A stretch of 64,000 bases of DNA from Mycolicibacterium stellerae (GCF_003719305.1 NZ_RARC01000021.1:52175-116174), one strand, 5' to 3'; counted from the stretch's first letter, positions 8,488-17,838 are shown. Translations and numbers: made by a program. Notes: generated by a model not told the origin, from the letters alone.

Positions 8488-9342
8488 GTGGCAACACGGC
8501 AGGCGCGGGGCACCCGGGCGAAGGACAGCGACCGCAACGACACCTGCCAGGTGCTCGACAACGCGCTCGCCGAGGGACAGCTGTCGATGGAGGAACACCG
8601 GCAACGGGTGGCGTCTGCCACCACCGCCGCCACATTGGGTGAGCTTGAGTCGTTGGTCTCCGACCTGCAGAACGCGAACGCACCGGTACAGCTGCCGACG
8701 CTGAAGTCGCGCCCACGACTTCCCGCGGGTGGGGGCTGGGGCCTTCGCCTCGCAACGGCTGCCGTGCTGGTGCTTCTCGGCATGGGTATCGGCTGGGGCC
8801 TGTACGGCAACACCTCCTCGCCGCTGAGCTTCCAGACCGACCCGGGGGCGAAGTCCGACGGGATTCCCGCCAAGGTGCTGACGCCGCCTCGGCAGCTGCA
8901 ATCTCTCGGCGGGCTCACCGGCTTGTTCGAACAGATGCGGCAGAAGTTCGGTGACACCAACGGCTTCGAGATGAACATCCGCCCGGACCGGGCCACGCTC
9001 TACCGCCCCGAAACCGACGATCCGCGCCGCAAGTTGATGTATGACTACCGCGGCGGCTGGGGAGACCCGTACTCCACCACCACCGTCGACGGCGACGACC
9101 GCGTCGTCGACCTGTCGAAGTTCAACGTCGAGCAGACCATCGCGATTCTGCGCGGCGCACCCGAGTCACTCGACATGCAGCGCAGGGACATCTCCGACAC
9201 CTGGATCGACATCGAGCCGTCGAAGGATCCGGCCACGCCCGACGCGGTCAACATCCGCATCTACGTCAGCAGCGACTTCGGCAGCGGATTCATCGACCTG
9301 GCGCCCGACGGCGCGATCAAGCAGGTCCACAAACCCGGCTAG
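8488..9342 (+). CDS. DUF1707 (SHOCT-like) membrane protein, copy B
   Basis: 284 residues from a GTG. The first about 60 residues are nearly the same as in copy A, including AEGQLSMEEHRQRV. One membrane helix follows at about 87-108 (ATAAVLVLLGMGIGWGLYG). The extracytoplasmic part also aligns with copy A: RQKFGDTNG matches RKRFGDTTG, GGWGDP matches NGWGDP, and ISDTWIDIE matches VSETFIDID. The linker and middle sections have diverged much more than the DUF1707 domain. M. tuberculosis has one gene of this type (Rv0048c) at this place. The shared N-termini suggest they bind the same partner. Confidence 0.8.
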   Translation: MATRQARGTRAKDSDRNDTCQVLDNALAEGQLSMEEHRQRVASATTAATLGELESLVSDLQNANAPVQLPTLKSRPRLPAGGGWGLRLATAAVLVLLGMGIGWGLYGNTSSPLSFQTDPGAKSDGIPAKVLTPPRQLQSLGGLTGLFEQMRQKFGDTNGFEMNIRPDRATLYRPETDDPRRKLMYDYRGGWGDPYSTTTVDGDDRVVDLSKFNVEQTIAILRGAPESLDMQRRDISDTWIDIEPSKDPATPDAVNIRIYVSSDFGSGFIDLAPDGAIKQVHKPG

Positions 9343-9449
9343 CGCGCTGAGCAGGCGTTTGTCGCCCTGATGTAGCGCCGCATATATCGGCGCGATACAC
9401 TTTGTCGAGGTGTCGAGATGTTGTAGCGACAGGCAAAGGAGGTGGTTCG

Positions 9450-9995
9450 ATGCTGGAGCTGGCAGTGCTGGGTCTTCTGCTCGAATCACCCATGCATGGC
9501 TACGAACTCCGCAAGAGGCTGACCGGGTTGCTCGGCGCTTTCCGGGCGTTCTCCTACGGCTCGCTGTATCCCGCATTGCGTCGGATGCAGGCCGACGGGT
9601 TGATCGTCGAGGATGCCGCACCGGACGGCACTCCCAAGGTGCGCCGCGCGCGCCGGGTGTACCAACTGACCGACGCGGGCAAGCAACGGTTCGCCGAACT
9701 GGTGGCCGACACCGGTCCGCAAAATTACACCGACGACGGCTTCGGCGTTCATCTCGCCTTCTTCAACCGCACCCCCGCAGAGGCCAGGATGCGAATCCTG
9801 GAGGGCCGGCGTCGTCAGGTGGAAGAACGCAGGGAAGGCCTGCGCGAAGCCGTCGCGCGGGCCAGCAGTTCGCTCGACCGCTACACCCGCCAACTGCACC
9901 AGTTGGGGTTGGAGTCCAGCGAGCGCGAAGTGAAGTGGCTCAACGATTTGATCGCGGCCGAGCGGGTCGCGCAGGGTCGCGCCGAGCAGGCGTAG
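9450..9995 (+). CDS. PadR-family transcriptional regulator (Rv0047c-like)
   Basis: 181 residues. The N-terminal winged helix shows the PadR hallmarks LELAVLGLLLESPMHGYELR and GSLYPALRRMQADGL, followed by a C-terminal helical dimerisation region rich in Glu and Arg. The ATG at 9450 is chosen because AAAGGAGGTGG sits just ahead of it; the frame is open to 9402 but without a good ribosome site. It lies 49 bp upstream of ino1 on the same strand, as in M. tuberculosis (Rv0047c-Rv0046c). It could regulate inositol synthesis, which is an inference from position only. Effector ligand unknown. Confidence 0.9.
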   Translation: MLELAVLGLLLESPMHGYELRKRLTGLLGAFRAFSYGSLYPALRRMQADGLIVEDAAPDGTPKVRRARRVYQLTDAGKQRFAELVADTGPQNYTDDGFGVHLAFFNRTPAEARMRILEGRRRQVEERREGLREAVARASSSLDRYTRQLHQLGLESSEREVKWLNDLIAAERVAQGRAEQA

Positions 9996-10044
9996 AAGCA
10001 ACCAGATTTCCAATTGGCATTGGATCGAGAGGGAGAACGTCCAC

Positions 10045-11151
10045 ATGACTGAGCACGTCGGAGCCGGATCGCCGGCGACATCATCCTCAGAGGTGCGGGT
10101 CGCGATTGTCGGTGTAGGCAACTGCGCATCATCGCTTGTCCAGGGTGTGCAGTACTACCAGGACGCCGACGAGAACGCCACGGTGCCCGGCCTGATGCAT
10201 GTCAAGTTGGGCCAGTACCACGTCCGCGACGTCAAGTTCGTCGCCGCCTTCGACGTGGACGCCAAGAAGGTCGGCTTCGATCTCTCCGAGGCCATCTTCG
10301 CGTCGGAGAACAACACCATCAAGATCGCCGACGTCCCGCCGACCAATGTCACCGTGCAACGCGGCCCGACCCTCGACGGCATCGGCAAGTACTACGCCGA
10401 GACCATCGAGGTCTCCGACACCGACCCGGTCGACGTCGTCAAGGCGCTCAAGGACAACAACGTCGACGTGATGGTCTCCTACCTTCCCGTCGGCTCCGAA
10501 GAGGCCGACAAGTTCTACGCGCAATGCGCCATCGACGCGGGCGTGGCGTTCGTCAACGCGCTGCCCGTGTTCATCGCCTCAGATCCGGTGTGGGCCAAGA
10601 AGTTCGAAGACGCCGGTGTGCCGATCGTCGGCGACGACATCAAGAGCCAGGTCGGCGCGACCATCACCCACCGCGTGATGGCCAAGCTGTTCGAGGACCG
10701 CGGCGTGCAGCTCGACCGAACGATGCAGCTCAACGTCGGCGGCAACATGGACTTCCTCAACATGCTGGAGCGGTCGCGGCTGGAGTCCAAGAAGATCTCC
10801 AAGACCCAGGCCGTCACATCGAACCTGCAGCGCGAGTTCAACACCAAGGACGTGCACATCGGTCCGTCCGACCACGTCGGCTGGCTCGACGACCGCAAGT
10901 GGGCCTACGTGCGGCTGGAAGGCCGCGCCTTCGGCGACGTGCCCCTGAACCTGGAGTACAAGCTCGAGGTGTGGGATTCGCCGAACTCCGCGGGAGTCAT
11001 CATCGACGCGGTCCGCGCCGCGAAGATCGCCAAGGACCGCGGCATCGGCGGCCCCGTCGTCGCCGCGTCGGCCTACCTGATGAAGAGCCCGCCGAAGCAG
11101 CTGCCGGACGACATCGCCCGCGCGCAGCTCGAGAACTTCATCGAGGGCTAG
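10045..11151 (+). CDS. ino1: Inositol-3-phosphate synthase
   Basis: 368 residues, the length of mycobacterial Ino1. The enzyme converts glucose 6-phosphate to inositol 3-phosphate using NAD. This is the entry step to phosphatidylinositol, PIMs, lipoarabinomannan and mycothiol. The NAD-binding GVGNCASSLVQG lies near residue 20, and the catalytic-region KSQVGATITHR and family signature NVGGNMDFLNM are intact. A GAGGGAGAA ribosome site precedes the ATG. The gene follows padR. Its stop shares a CTAG with the stop of the convergent eis-like gene. Confidence 0.97.
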   Translation: MTEHVGAGSPATSSSEVRVAIVGVGNCASSLVQGVQYYQDADENATVPGLMHVKLGQYHVRDVKFVAAFDVDAKKVGFDLSEAIFASENNTIKIADVPPTNVTVQRGPTLDGIGKYYAETIEVSDTDPVDVVKALKDNNVDVMVSYLPVGSEEADKFYAQCAIDAGVAFVNALPVFIASDPVWAKKFEDAGVPIVGDDIKSQVGATITHRVMAKLFEDRGVQLDRTMQLNVGGNMDFLNMLERSRLESKKISKTQAVTSNLQREFNTKDVHIGPSDHVGWLDDRKWAYVRLEGRAFGDVPLNLEYKLEVWDSPNSAGVIIDAVRAAKIAKDRGIGGPVVAASAYLMKSPPKQLPDDIARAQLENFIEG

Positions 11152-12359
11152 AAGCCGTAGCCGAGCTCGGCCGGCACATCGGTGGCGAACGCCGCGTCCA
11201 GGGCAGCCACCAGTCCGAAGTCGTTGCACCGCAGCCGATGTGCGGCCGCGAAGGCCGAGGCGCGGTGGCCACCCATGTAGAGGCTGCCCAGCACGGACAG
11301 CTCGGTGTGCACATCGGCGTCGGCGTCTGTGCGGACACACTTCGCCCGGCCCCCGGCCACATCGAGCGCGTATCTGCCGCCACCACCCAGCACAGGGTCC
11401 GAGAGCTCCAGCACGGCAGACACGTCGGCCCCGTAACTGCGCGCCTCCAGCACCGCGGGTATGTCGAGGATCCGCAGCCACAACGTGTCCTCGACACCGA
11501 CGGTCCGCACCAGACGTGGATCGGTCAGCAGATAGGGCAGCACATCGTCGGGATGCGTCCAGACCGTCACCGTCTCGATGAGGTCCATACCGAGCAGGAC
11601 GCGCCACAGCGCGACATGCGCTTGCGGTGTCACCGCAGCCATCTCGGAGATCTCGATCTTCTTCTTCTCGTCGTTCCCGTGCGTCCGGTACATCACGAAG
11701 CCGTCGGCGTGCAGGAGGCAGAAGTAGGCGCTGCCGCCATCCCTGAACGCCTCCCGGTCGGCGAATACTTCGTCCCACATCTGTCGCGGAGTGGCCAAAC
11801 CGCCCGGCGTCTGTAGCCGCCACCGCTCCCAGATGTCTGCCAGCTGGTCGCGATGCGCCGCGGCCTCGACGATCCTGACTCCGCCAGGGTCGGGCACGTC
11901 GGTGTGAAACCGTGCCTCCCGCCGGTCGACGGTCAGCCGATGTTCGACCATCGCGGGCCCGTACCCGAACCGCCCGTAGATGCCGGCCTCGCTGGCCTGC
12001 AGGCCCGCGAGCGGATAGTCACCCATGCGGCCGTGCAGTTCGGCGAACATCGCCCGAAGCACGCCGCGCCGCCGATGTGTCGGTGAGACCGCCACCCAGG
12101 TCACGCCCGCCATCGGCAGCCGTGCACCGCCAGGCACGGTGAGCTCCAGGTCCAGATACGCCGCCATCCCGACGACATCCGGGCCGTCGCACGCCACGAC
12201 TGCACTGCCCGCGGGCATCATCGCCCGCCACATGTCGGTCGCCTCCTGCGGCCGCCGGTTCCCGAAACACGTCGCCGCGAGCAGCGCCATGGCAGGCCAG
12301 TCCGCATCCTCGACGGTGCGAATCGTCAAACCTTCCCGTGCGTGTGCCGTCGGAACCAT
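11148..12359 (-). CDS. Eis-family GNAT N-acetyltransferase
   Basis: 403 residues from the chosen ATG (MVPTAHAR), equal to the length of Eis proteins. The N-terminal GNAT domain carries the acetyl-CoA loop VSPTHRRRGVLRAMF, a second GNAT-like half follows, and the SCP2-like C-terminal domain ends in GYGF. The terminal Phe carboxylate is the conserved catalytic base of Eis. Eis enzymes acetylate aminoglycosides and protein lysines. The frame is open much further upstream, but that part overlaps the divergent hydrolase and is not coding. It is convergent with ino1 through a shared CTAG and divergent from the hydrolase across 66 bp. Whether it is the Rv2416c orthologue or a paralogue cannot be told. 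Confidence 0.85.
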   Translation of the reverse strand: MVPTAHAREGLTIRTVEDADWPAMALLAATCFGNRRPQEATDMWRAMMPAGSAVVACDGPDVVGMAAYLDLELTVPGGARLPMAGVTWVAVSPTHRRRGVLRAMFAELHGRMGDYPLAGLQASEAGIYGRFGYGPAMVEHRLTVDRREARFHTDVPDPGGVRIVEAAAHRDQLADIWERWRLQTPGGLATPRQMWDEVFADREAFRDGGSAYFCLLHADGFVMYRTHGNDEKKKIEISEMAAVTPQAHVALWRVLLGMDLIETVTVWTHPDDVLPYLLTDPRLVRTVGVEDTLWLRILDIPAVLEARSYGADVSAVLELSDPVLGGGGRYALDVAGGRAKCVRTDADADVHTELSVLGSLYMGGHRASAFAAAHRLRCNDFGLVAALDAAFATDVPAELGYGF

Positions 12360-12425
12360 GCCTCGACGCTGACACACTGCCGGTCGAATAGCATCCGAAT
12401 CTTCGCCGGTGCGTAATGTCGAGCC

Positions 12426-13325
12426 GTGGCGGAAATCTCCGATGACGAACTGCTTGATCTCGACGAGTTCGCACTGCTGCCCGAGAACGCCGAACAGATC
12501 GGACACACCGGCCCCCTGCCCGCGGTCGCCCGTGTCGAATCGGCCGAAATTAGCGCGTTGAAGTGGGGCGCCGGGGCACCGCGGGTGGTGTTTCTGCACG
12601 GCGGCGGGCAGAACGCCCACACCTGGGACACCGTCATCCTCGGCCTTGGCGTGCCCGCGCTGGCAATCGACCTGCCGGGACACGGCCGGTCGGCGTGGCG
12701 CGAGGACGGCGACTACGGGCCAAGGCTCAACGCCGAGACGCTGCGTCCGGTCCTGCGCGAGTGGGCTCCAGATCCGCGCCTTGTCGTCGGCATGTCGCTC
12801 GGCGGGCTGACCGCGCTGCGCATCGCGGCCACCGAACCCGCCCTCGTTCCCGAGTTGCTGCTCGTCGACGTCACCCCGTCGGCGCCGGAGCGCCACGAGG
12901 AGATGACGAAGGCCCAGCTCGGTGCCGTTGCCCTCGTCAAGGGCGACCGCGACTTCCCAAGCTTCGCCGCGATGCTCGACGTGACGATCGAGGCCGCCCC
13001 GCACCGCGACCGGAAGTCGTTGCGGCGCGGGGTTTTTCACAATAGTAGGCGGCTGGACGACGGCACCTGGACATGGCGCTACGACTCATTCCGCAAGGGC
13101 GATGGGTTCGACAACCTGTGGGACGACGTGCCGTCCATCACCATGCCGACCACGCTGGTACGCGGCGCCAACTCGTTCTTCGTCAACGACGAGGACGCCG
13201 AGGCGTTCGCGAACGGGGCGCCGGGCTTTCAGCGCACCCACGTCGTCGCCGACTCGGGTCACTCCGTTCAGGGCGACCAGCCGCGCGCTCTCGTCGAGAT
13301 CCTGCGTGGAGTGCTCGGCGCATAA
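12426..13325 (+). CDS. Alpha/beta hydrolase (Rv0045c-like esterase)
   Basis: 299 residues from a GTG, the size of M. tuberculosis Rv0045c, an ester hydrolase. The oxyanion segment FLHGGGQNAHTW, the nucleophile elbow GMSLGG (Ser) and the C-terminal DSGHSVQGD (His) are all present, so the catalytic machinery is intact. The N-terminus is acidic (ISDDELLDLDEF) and there is no signal peptide, so it is cytosolic. In M. tuberculosis it sits next to ino1. Here an Eis-type gene is placed between them. The substrate is not known; short-chain esters are cleaved by the family. Confidence 0.9.
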   Translation: MAEISDDELLDLDEFALLPENAEQIGHTGPLPAVARVESAEISALKWGAGAPRVVFLHGGGQNAHTWDTVILGLGVPALAIDLPGHGRSAWREDGDYGPRLNAETLRPVLREWAPDPRLVVGMSLGGLTALRIAATEPALVPELLLVDVTPSAPERHEEMTKAQLGAVALVKGDRDFPSFAAMLDVTIEAAPHRDRKSLRRGVFHNSRRLDDGTWTWRYDSFRKGDGFDNLWDDVPSITMPTTLVRGANSFFVNDEDAEAFANGAPGFQRTHVVADSGHSVQGDQPRALVEILRGVLGA

Positions 13326-13436
13326 CCGCCCCAATTGTTTACCCGCTGCTTCCTAGCCGATTGCCAGATTGACGTAAATTTCGGCGCGTCCGGCCGGCAG
13401 CCCTCGGCCGATAAACGTGCTCGGAAGGAACCCCCC

Positions 13437-15512
13437 ATGGCGCTTGTGCCGTTGAACCTCCTCGTCACCCATGACGGAAAGTCCAAACGGCAGCATGTGA
13501 CGTGCCGCTTCAAGTGCGGCGACGCCTGCTCCAAACCCGTACGCAACACCAGCGACAACGAGTACTTCGGCGACATCGCGAAGGCTGTGTCGCGGCGTTC
13601 GTTGTTGCGCGCCAGCGGCATCGCCGTATTGGCAGTCGGCGCCGGCTCGGTGCTCGCGGCGTGCGGGAACGGCGAACAACCCGCCGCCACTCCGACGTCG
13701 TCGACCGAGCCGGCCGCCGAGACGCCGCCCGGGATGAAGTTCCAGGCCGTCGCGCCGAACAGCGAAGATGCCGTCGTCATCCCAGACGGATACGCGCAGG
13801 CCGTCGTGATCAGCTGGGGCGACCCGATATTGGACGGCGCGCCGAAGTTCGACGTGCGCAACCAGACCGGCGCCGCGCAGCGCGCTCAGTTCGGCTTCAA
13901 CAACGACTTCGCCGGGCTGCTGCCGATCGACGGGCAACCGAACCGGTTCCTGTTGGTCACCAACCACGAGTACGTCGACCCGCTGTTCATGTTCCCCGGC
14001 TACAAGAGCGATGCCCCCACCCGCGAGCAGTTCGACGTCGAGATCGCGGCGATCGGCATGGGCGTCGTCGAGGTAGAGCGGGTACCCGGCGGCGGCCTCA
14101 AACCCGTGATGGGCCGCTACAACCGGCGCATCACCGCTGACACCCCGATGACTTTGGTCGGGCCCGCGGCGGGCACCGACTTCGTCAAGACATCCGCCGA
14201 CCCCGCCGGCCGCACGGTCGCGGGCACGTTCGCCAACTGCGCAGGCGGTGTCACCCCGTGGGGCACCGTCCTGTCGGGCGAAGAGAACTTCCAGGATTAC
14301 TTCGGTGCCGCCGAGGGCACCGCGAAGCCCAAGGCCGCCGACGCCGACCGATACGACCGCTACGGAATTCCGCTGGAGCCCTCAGAGCTGCTGTGGGAGA
14401 CCTTCGATCCCCGGTTCGACGTCGCCAAGACCCCCAACGAGCCCAACCGTTTCGGCTACATCGTCGAGCTCAACCCGTGGGACCCCAACTCGACGCCGGT
14501 CAAGCACTCGGCGATGGGCCGGTTCCGCCATGAGGCGGCCAACATCTACATCACCGACGACGGCACCGTCGTGGCCTACAGCGGCGACGACGAACGCTTC
14601 GACTACATGTACAAATTCGTCTCCAGCAAGAAGATGCAGCCGGGCAAGGACCCGGCCGCGCTGGCACACAACATGACGCTGCTCGACGAGGGCACGCTCT
14701 ACGTCGCGAAGCTGACCAGCGACATCCCGCCCGCTGACATCGACGGCTCGGGCAAGCTGCCCGCGAAGGGGTCGTTCAGCGGGACGGGGACCTGGCTCCC
14801 GCTGCTGCGCTCGGGCCCGAACGGACAGGCCGAATCCCTGGTGCCCGGGGTGACCGCCCAGGAAGCGGCGGTATTCACCCGGTTCGCCGCAGACAAGGCG
14901 GGCGCCACCAAGATGGACCGGCCCGAGGACTTCGAGGCGAACCCCAAGACCGGCAAGGTGTACGTCGCGCTGACCAACAACGACGAGCGCGGCGCGCCCG
15001 GCGAGGCGCTTCCCGACGCCGCGAACCCGCGCAACGACAACAAGAGCGGACAGATCCTCGAGATAACCGACAACCATGCGGGCACGGACTTCACCTGGGA
15101 GCTGCTGCTGGTGTGCGGCGACCCGGCGGCTGCCGACACCTACTTTGCCGGATTCGACAAGACGAAGGTCAGCCCGATCTCGTGCCCGGACAACTTGGCG
15201 TTCGACAGCCACGGCAACCTGTGGATCTCCACCGACGGGAACGCCTTGGACTCCAACGACGGGTTGTTCGCCGTCGCACTCGACGGCCCCAATCGCGGTG
15301 AAACCAAGCAGTTCCTCACCGTGCCGCTCGGCGCCGAAACGTGCGGACCGATCATCACCGACGACCTGGTGACCGTGTGCGTCCAGCACCCCGGCGAGCA
15401 CGACGACAACAACGTCGACAACCCGTTGTCGCGGTGGCCCGAAGGCGGCAACGGTACGGCGCGTCCGTCGGTGGTGGCGGTGTGGAAGACGGACGGCCAG
15501 ATTGGCGTATAG
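13437..15512 (+). CDS. PhoX-family phosphatase (DUF839), Tat-exported lipoprotein
   Basis: 691 residues. PhoX enzymes are calcium/iron-dependent alkaline phosphatases exported by the Tat pathway. The ATG at 13437 is preceded by GGAAGGAA. Unusually, a roughly 50-residue leader holding three Cys (CRFKCGDAC, residues 23-31) comes before the twin-arginine motif SRRSLLR at 52-58. A hydrophobic stretch and the lipobox SVLAAC then follow, with Cys at 76, so the mature protein is probably a surface lipoprotein. The long body has typical PhoX sections such as CAGGVTPWGTVLSGEEN and GRFRHEAA. It is separate from its neighbours (gaps of about 110 and 80 bp) and may be phosphate-regulated, though I saw no clear PHO box. 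Confidence 0.87.
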   Translation: MALVPLNLLVTHDGKSKRQHVTCRFKCGDACSKPVRNTSDNEYFGDIAKAVSRRSLLRASGIAVLAVGAGSVLAACGNGEQPAATPTSSTEPAAETPPGMKFQAVAPNSEDAVVIPDGYAQAVVISWGDPILDGAPKFDVRNQTGAAQRAQFGFNNDFAGLLPIDGQPNRFLLVTNHEYVDPLFMFPGYKSDAPTREQFDVEIAAIGMGVVEVERVPGGGLKPVMGRYNRRITADTPMTLVGPAAGTDFVKTSADPAGRTVAGTFANCAGGVTPWGTVLSGEENFQDYFGAAEGTAKPKAADADRYDRYGIPLEPSELLWETFDPRFDVAKTPNEPNRFGYIVELNPWDPNSTPVKHSAMGRFRHEAANIYITDDGTVVAYSGDDERFDYMYKFVSSKKMQPGKDPAALAHNMTLLDEGTLYVAKLTSDIPPADIDGSGKLPAKGSFSGTGTWLPLLRSGPNGQAESLVPGVTAQEAAVFTRFAADKAGATKMDRPEDFEANPKTGKVYVALTNNDERGAPGEALPDAANPRNDNKSGQILEITDNHAGTDFTWELLLVCGDPAAADTYFAGFDKTKVSPISCPDNLAFDSHGNLWISTDGNALDSNDGLFAVALDGPNRGETKQFLTVPLGAETCGPIITDDLVTVCVQHPGEHDDNNVDNPLSRWPEGGNGTARPSVVAVWKTDGQIGV

Positions 15513-15590
15513 CCGGGCGACGACCAAGCGGCGAGAGCCGCGCTGAGGAGGCCGGCAATAGAATCCGGCCGAAGAGGGAATGATGGACCG

Positions 15591-16385
15591 GTGACCTCCC
15601 CCATTCGCATCGGCGTGCAACTGCAGCCGCAACATTCACCCCAGTACAGCCATATCCGTGACGCCGTCCGTCGCTGCGAGGACATCGGTGTCGACGTCGC
15701 ATTCAACTGGGACCACTTTTTCCCGCTTTACGGTGATCCCGACGGTCCACATTACGAATGCTGGACGATGCTCGGCGCGTGGGCCGAACAGACGTCGCGC
15801 ATCGAAATCGGCGCGCTGGTCACCTGCAATTCGTACCGCAATCCGGAATTACTGGCCGACATGGCGCGCACCGTCGACCACATCTCCGACGGTCGGCTGA
15901 TCCTGGGCATCGGGTCGGGCTGGAAGCAGAAGGACTACGACGAGTACGGCTACGACTTCGGCTCGGCGGGCAGCCGCCTCGACGATCTGGCTGCGGCGTT
16001 CCCACGCATCAAATCGCGGCTGGGCAAGCTCAACCCGCAGCCGACTCGCGACATCCCGGTGCTGATCGGCGGCGGCGGCGAACGCAAGACGTTGCGGCTG
16101 GTCGCCGAGCACGGCGATATCTGGCATTCGTTCAGCGACAGCGGTGAGTACCCGCAGAAGTCCGAGGTGCTCGCGCGGCACTGCGCCGACGTCGGTCGCG
16201 ATCCGGCGACGATCGAGCGTTCGGCAGGCGTCTCCGGTGAGGGCCCAGACGCGCTGCTCGCCGAGGCCGACGCGCTGGCCGGCCTCGGGGTCACGCTACT
16301 CACGGTCGGCGTCAACGGTCCCGACTATGACCTCAGCGATGCAGAAGCGTTGTGCCGCTGGCGCGATCGACGCGCTTCGGAATAA
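15591..16385 (+). CDS. LLM-class F420-dependent oxidoreductase (Rv0044c-like)
   Basis: 264 residues from a GTG, the same length as M. tuberculosis Rv0044c. The luciferase-like TIM-barrel features include FNWDHFFPLYGDPDG near residue 40, GALVTCNSYRNPELLADMAR and the cofactor-binding GIGSGW. LLM-fold proteins of this subgroup in mycobacteria use the deazaflavin F420 to reduce or oxidise small substrates. The substrate is unknown. It precedes the GntR gene on the same strand by about 100 bp, as in M. tuberculosis (Rv0044c-Rv0043c), so regulation by the GntR protein is possible. Confidence 0.9.
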   Translation: MTSPIRIGVQLQPQHSPQYSHIRDAVRRCEDIGVDVAFNWDHFFPLYGDPDGPHYECWTMLGAWAEQTSRIEIGALVTCNSYRNPELLADMARTVDHISDGRLILGIGSGWKQKDYDEYGYDFGSAGSRLDDLAAAFPRIKSRLGKLNPQPTRDIPVLIGGGGERKTLRLVAEHGDIWHSFSDSGEYPQKSEVLARHCADVGRDPATIERSAGVSGEGPDALLAEADALAGLGVTLLTVGVNGPDYDLSDAEALCRWRDRRASE

Positions 16386-16483
16386 GCAACTGAGCTTAGG
16401 CTGGGCGAAACTCACAAACACAAAGCGATTCATTCGGTCAATTTCAGCCCATTGACTTGGTGGCGTGTTTAACTGTCGCCGCT

Positions 16484-17170
16484 ATGCCCAAAAGGTATGG
16501 AGTCAAAGAAAAGGACCAGGTTGTTTCGCACGTCATCAACCTGGTGCTGACTGGCAAGCTGCGCTCGGGGGATCGGGTCGACCGCAACGAGATCGCCACC
16601 GAGCTCGGCCTGAGCCGGGTGCCGATTCAGGAAGCCGTCGTTCAGCTCGAGCACGACGGAATTCTGTCCACCCGGTATCACCGCGGCGCGTTCGTCGAGC
16701 GCTTCGACGAGTCCGTCGTGGTCGAGCACCATGAGCTCCACGGCATCCTGCTCGGCATAGCCTCGGCGCGCGCCGCAAGCGACCCGCGTCCGCACGTGCT
16801 GTCGGCGCTCGACTCGCTGACCGACTTCATGCGCGCCAACCGCGAGTCGCGCGCATTCCAGGACGCTGCCTGGCAGTACAGACAGACCATCAACGAGGAG
16901 TACGCCGGCCCGCGGCTCCTCGCCGAGATCCGCGCATCCCAGAGCTTCATCCCGCGGTCGTTCTGGGTGACCTACCTGAACAACCACGACGAGATGCTGC
17001 CGTTCTACGAAGCCGAGACCGCTGCCATCCGCACGGGTGACCCCGCCGGCGCGCGCGCCGCATGCGCCGGCCGGTCCGAAGCGATGGGGCGAATCATGAT
17101 CGCCGAACTGGTGCGCCGCGGCGTGTTCAGCCCGTCGAGCCTGACCAGGCAACCGTCGGTTGCGCTCTGA
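16484..17170 (+). CDS. GntR-family transcriptional regulator (Rv0043c-like)
   Basis: 228 residues from ATG (MPKRYGVKEK). The N-terminal winged helix-turn-helix shows NEIATELGLSRVPIQEAV and DGILSTRYHRGAFV, the FadR/FCD-type GntR pattern. The C-terminal half is helical and shows the FCD effector-domain size. The frame is also open to a TTG at 16457 with no better ribosome site. It lies upstream of the broken ABC ATPase gene and may once have controlled it. The ligand is unknown; FCD regulators usually bind carboxylates. Confidence 0.88.
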   Translation: MPKRYGVKEKDQVVSHVINLVLTGKLRSGDRVDRNEIATELGLSRVPIQEAVVQLEHDGILSTRYHRGAFVERFDESVVVEHHELHGILLGIASARAASDPRPHVLSALDSLTDFMRANRESRAFQDAAWQYRQTINEEYAGPRLLAEIRASQSFIPRSFWVTYLNNHDEMLPFYEAETAAIRTGDPAGARAACAGRSEAMGRIMIAELVRRGVFSPSSLTRQPSVAL

Positions 17171-17199
17171 TTGAGCACAAGGCGCCGCCTGCACTACTG

Positions 17200-17795
17200 A
17201 TGACGCCCGCGCCTGCACCAGTCTCGTTGCTCGGCAACGATATTCGCCTGTCCTTCGGGCCCAACGCCGTGCTGCGGGGCGTCGATATCGACGCCCCGCA
17301 GGCACCACCGCCGCGGTGATCGGGCCGTCCGGTTCGGGCAAGTCGACGCCGCTGCGGACGCTCAACCGGCTCTGCGAGCCGGACAAGCGCGACATCCTGC
17401 TGGGCATGGTGTTCCAGCATTTCAACCTGTTCCGGCACCGCTCGGTGCTGGACACGTGACGTTGGCGCCCCGCAAACGCAAGAGGCTCAGCGCCGACGCG
17501 GCCCGCGAGCTCGGATTGGCCCAGCTGGACCGGGGGTTGGATTGCGGCACAAGGCCGATGCTCGTCCCGGAACTCTGTCGGGTGGGCAGCAGCAGCGCGT
17601 CGCGATCGCCCGCGCACTCGCCATGGCTCCCGAGGCGATGTTTCTTCGACGAGGCCACCTCGGCGCTGGATCCCGAGCTGGTGAAGGGCATCTTGGCGTT
17701 GATCGCCGACCTCGGCGGGGACTGCATCACGATGGTCGTCGTGGCACACGAGATGGCTTCGCCCGCTCGCAAGTTCTTTAACACCCAACATTGCG
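17200..17795 (+). pseudogene. Decayed polar amino-acid ABC transporter ATPase (GlnQ type)
   Basis: Pieces of one ABC ATPase appear in order but in changing frames. First come NDIRLSFGPNAVLRGVDID, then a 1-nt deletion near 17298, then Walker A GPSGSGKST. An internal deletion fuses DILL to GMVFQ, removing the segment before the Q-loop. A 1-nt deletion near 17455 follows, then LSADAARELGLAQLD, a shift near 17530, signature LSGGQQQRVAIARALA, an extra base near 17645, Walker B FFDEATSALDP and the H-loop HEM. The normal C-terminus is missing. At least four frameshifts plus a deletion rule out sequencing error as the sole cause. It was probably the last trace of an uptake system whose permease and binding protein are gone. 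Confidence 0.85.
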
Positions 17796-17838
17796 TGATT
17801 ACCTGCCGTCTGACCCCGACAGGTTAGACTAGCGAACT

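Noticed and set aside
12360..13040. 227-codon N-terminal extension of the eis-like frame
   Set aside because: It lies antisense to the start of the Rv0045c-like hydrolase. The Eis homology begins at the ATG at 12359, which gives the normal length.
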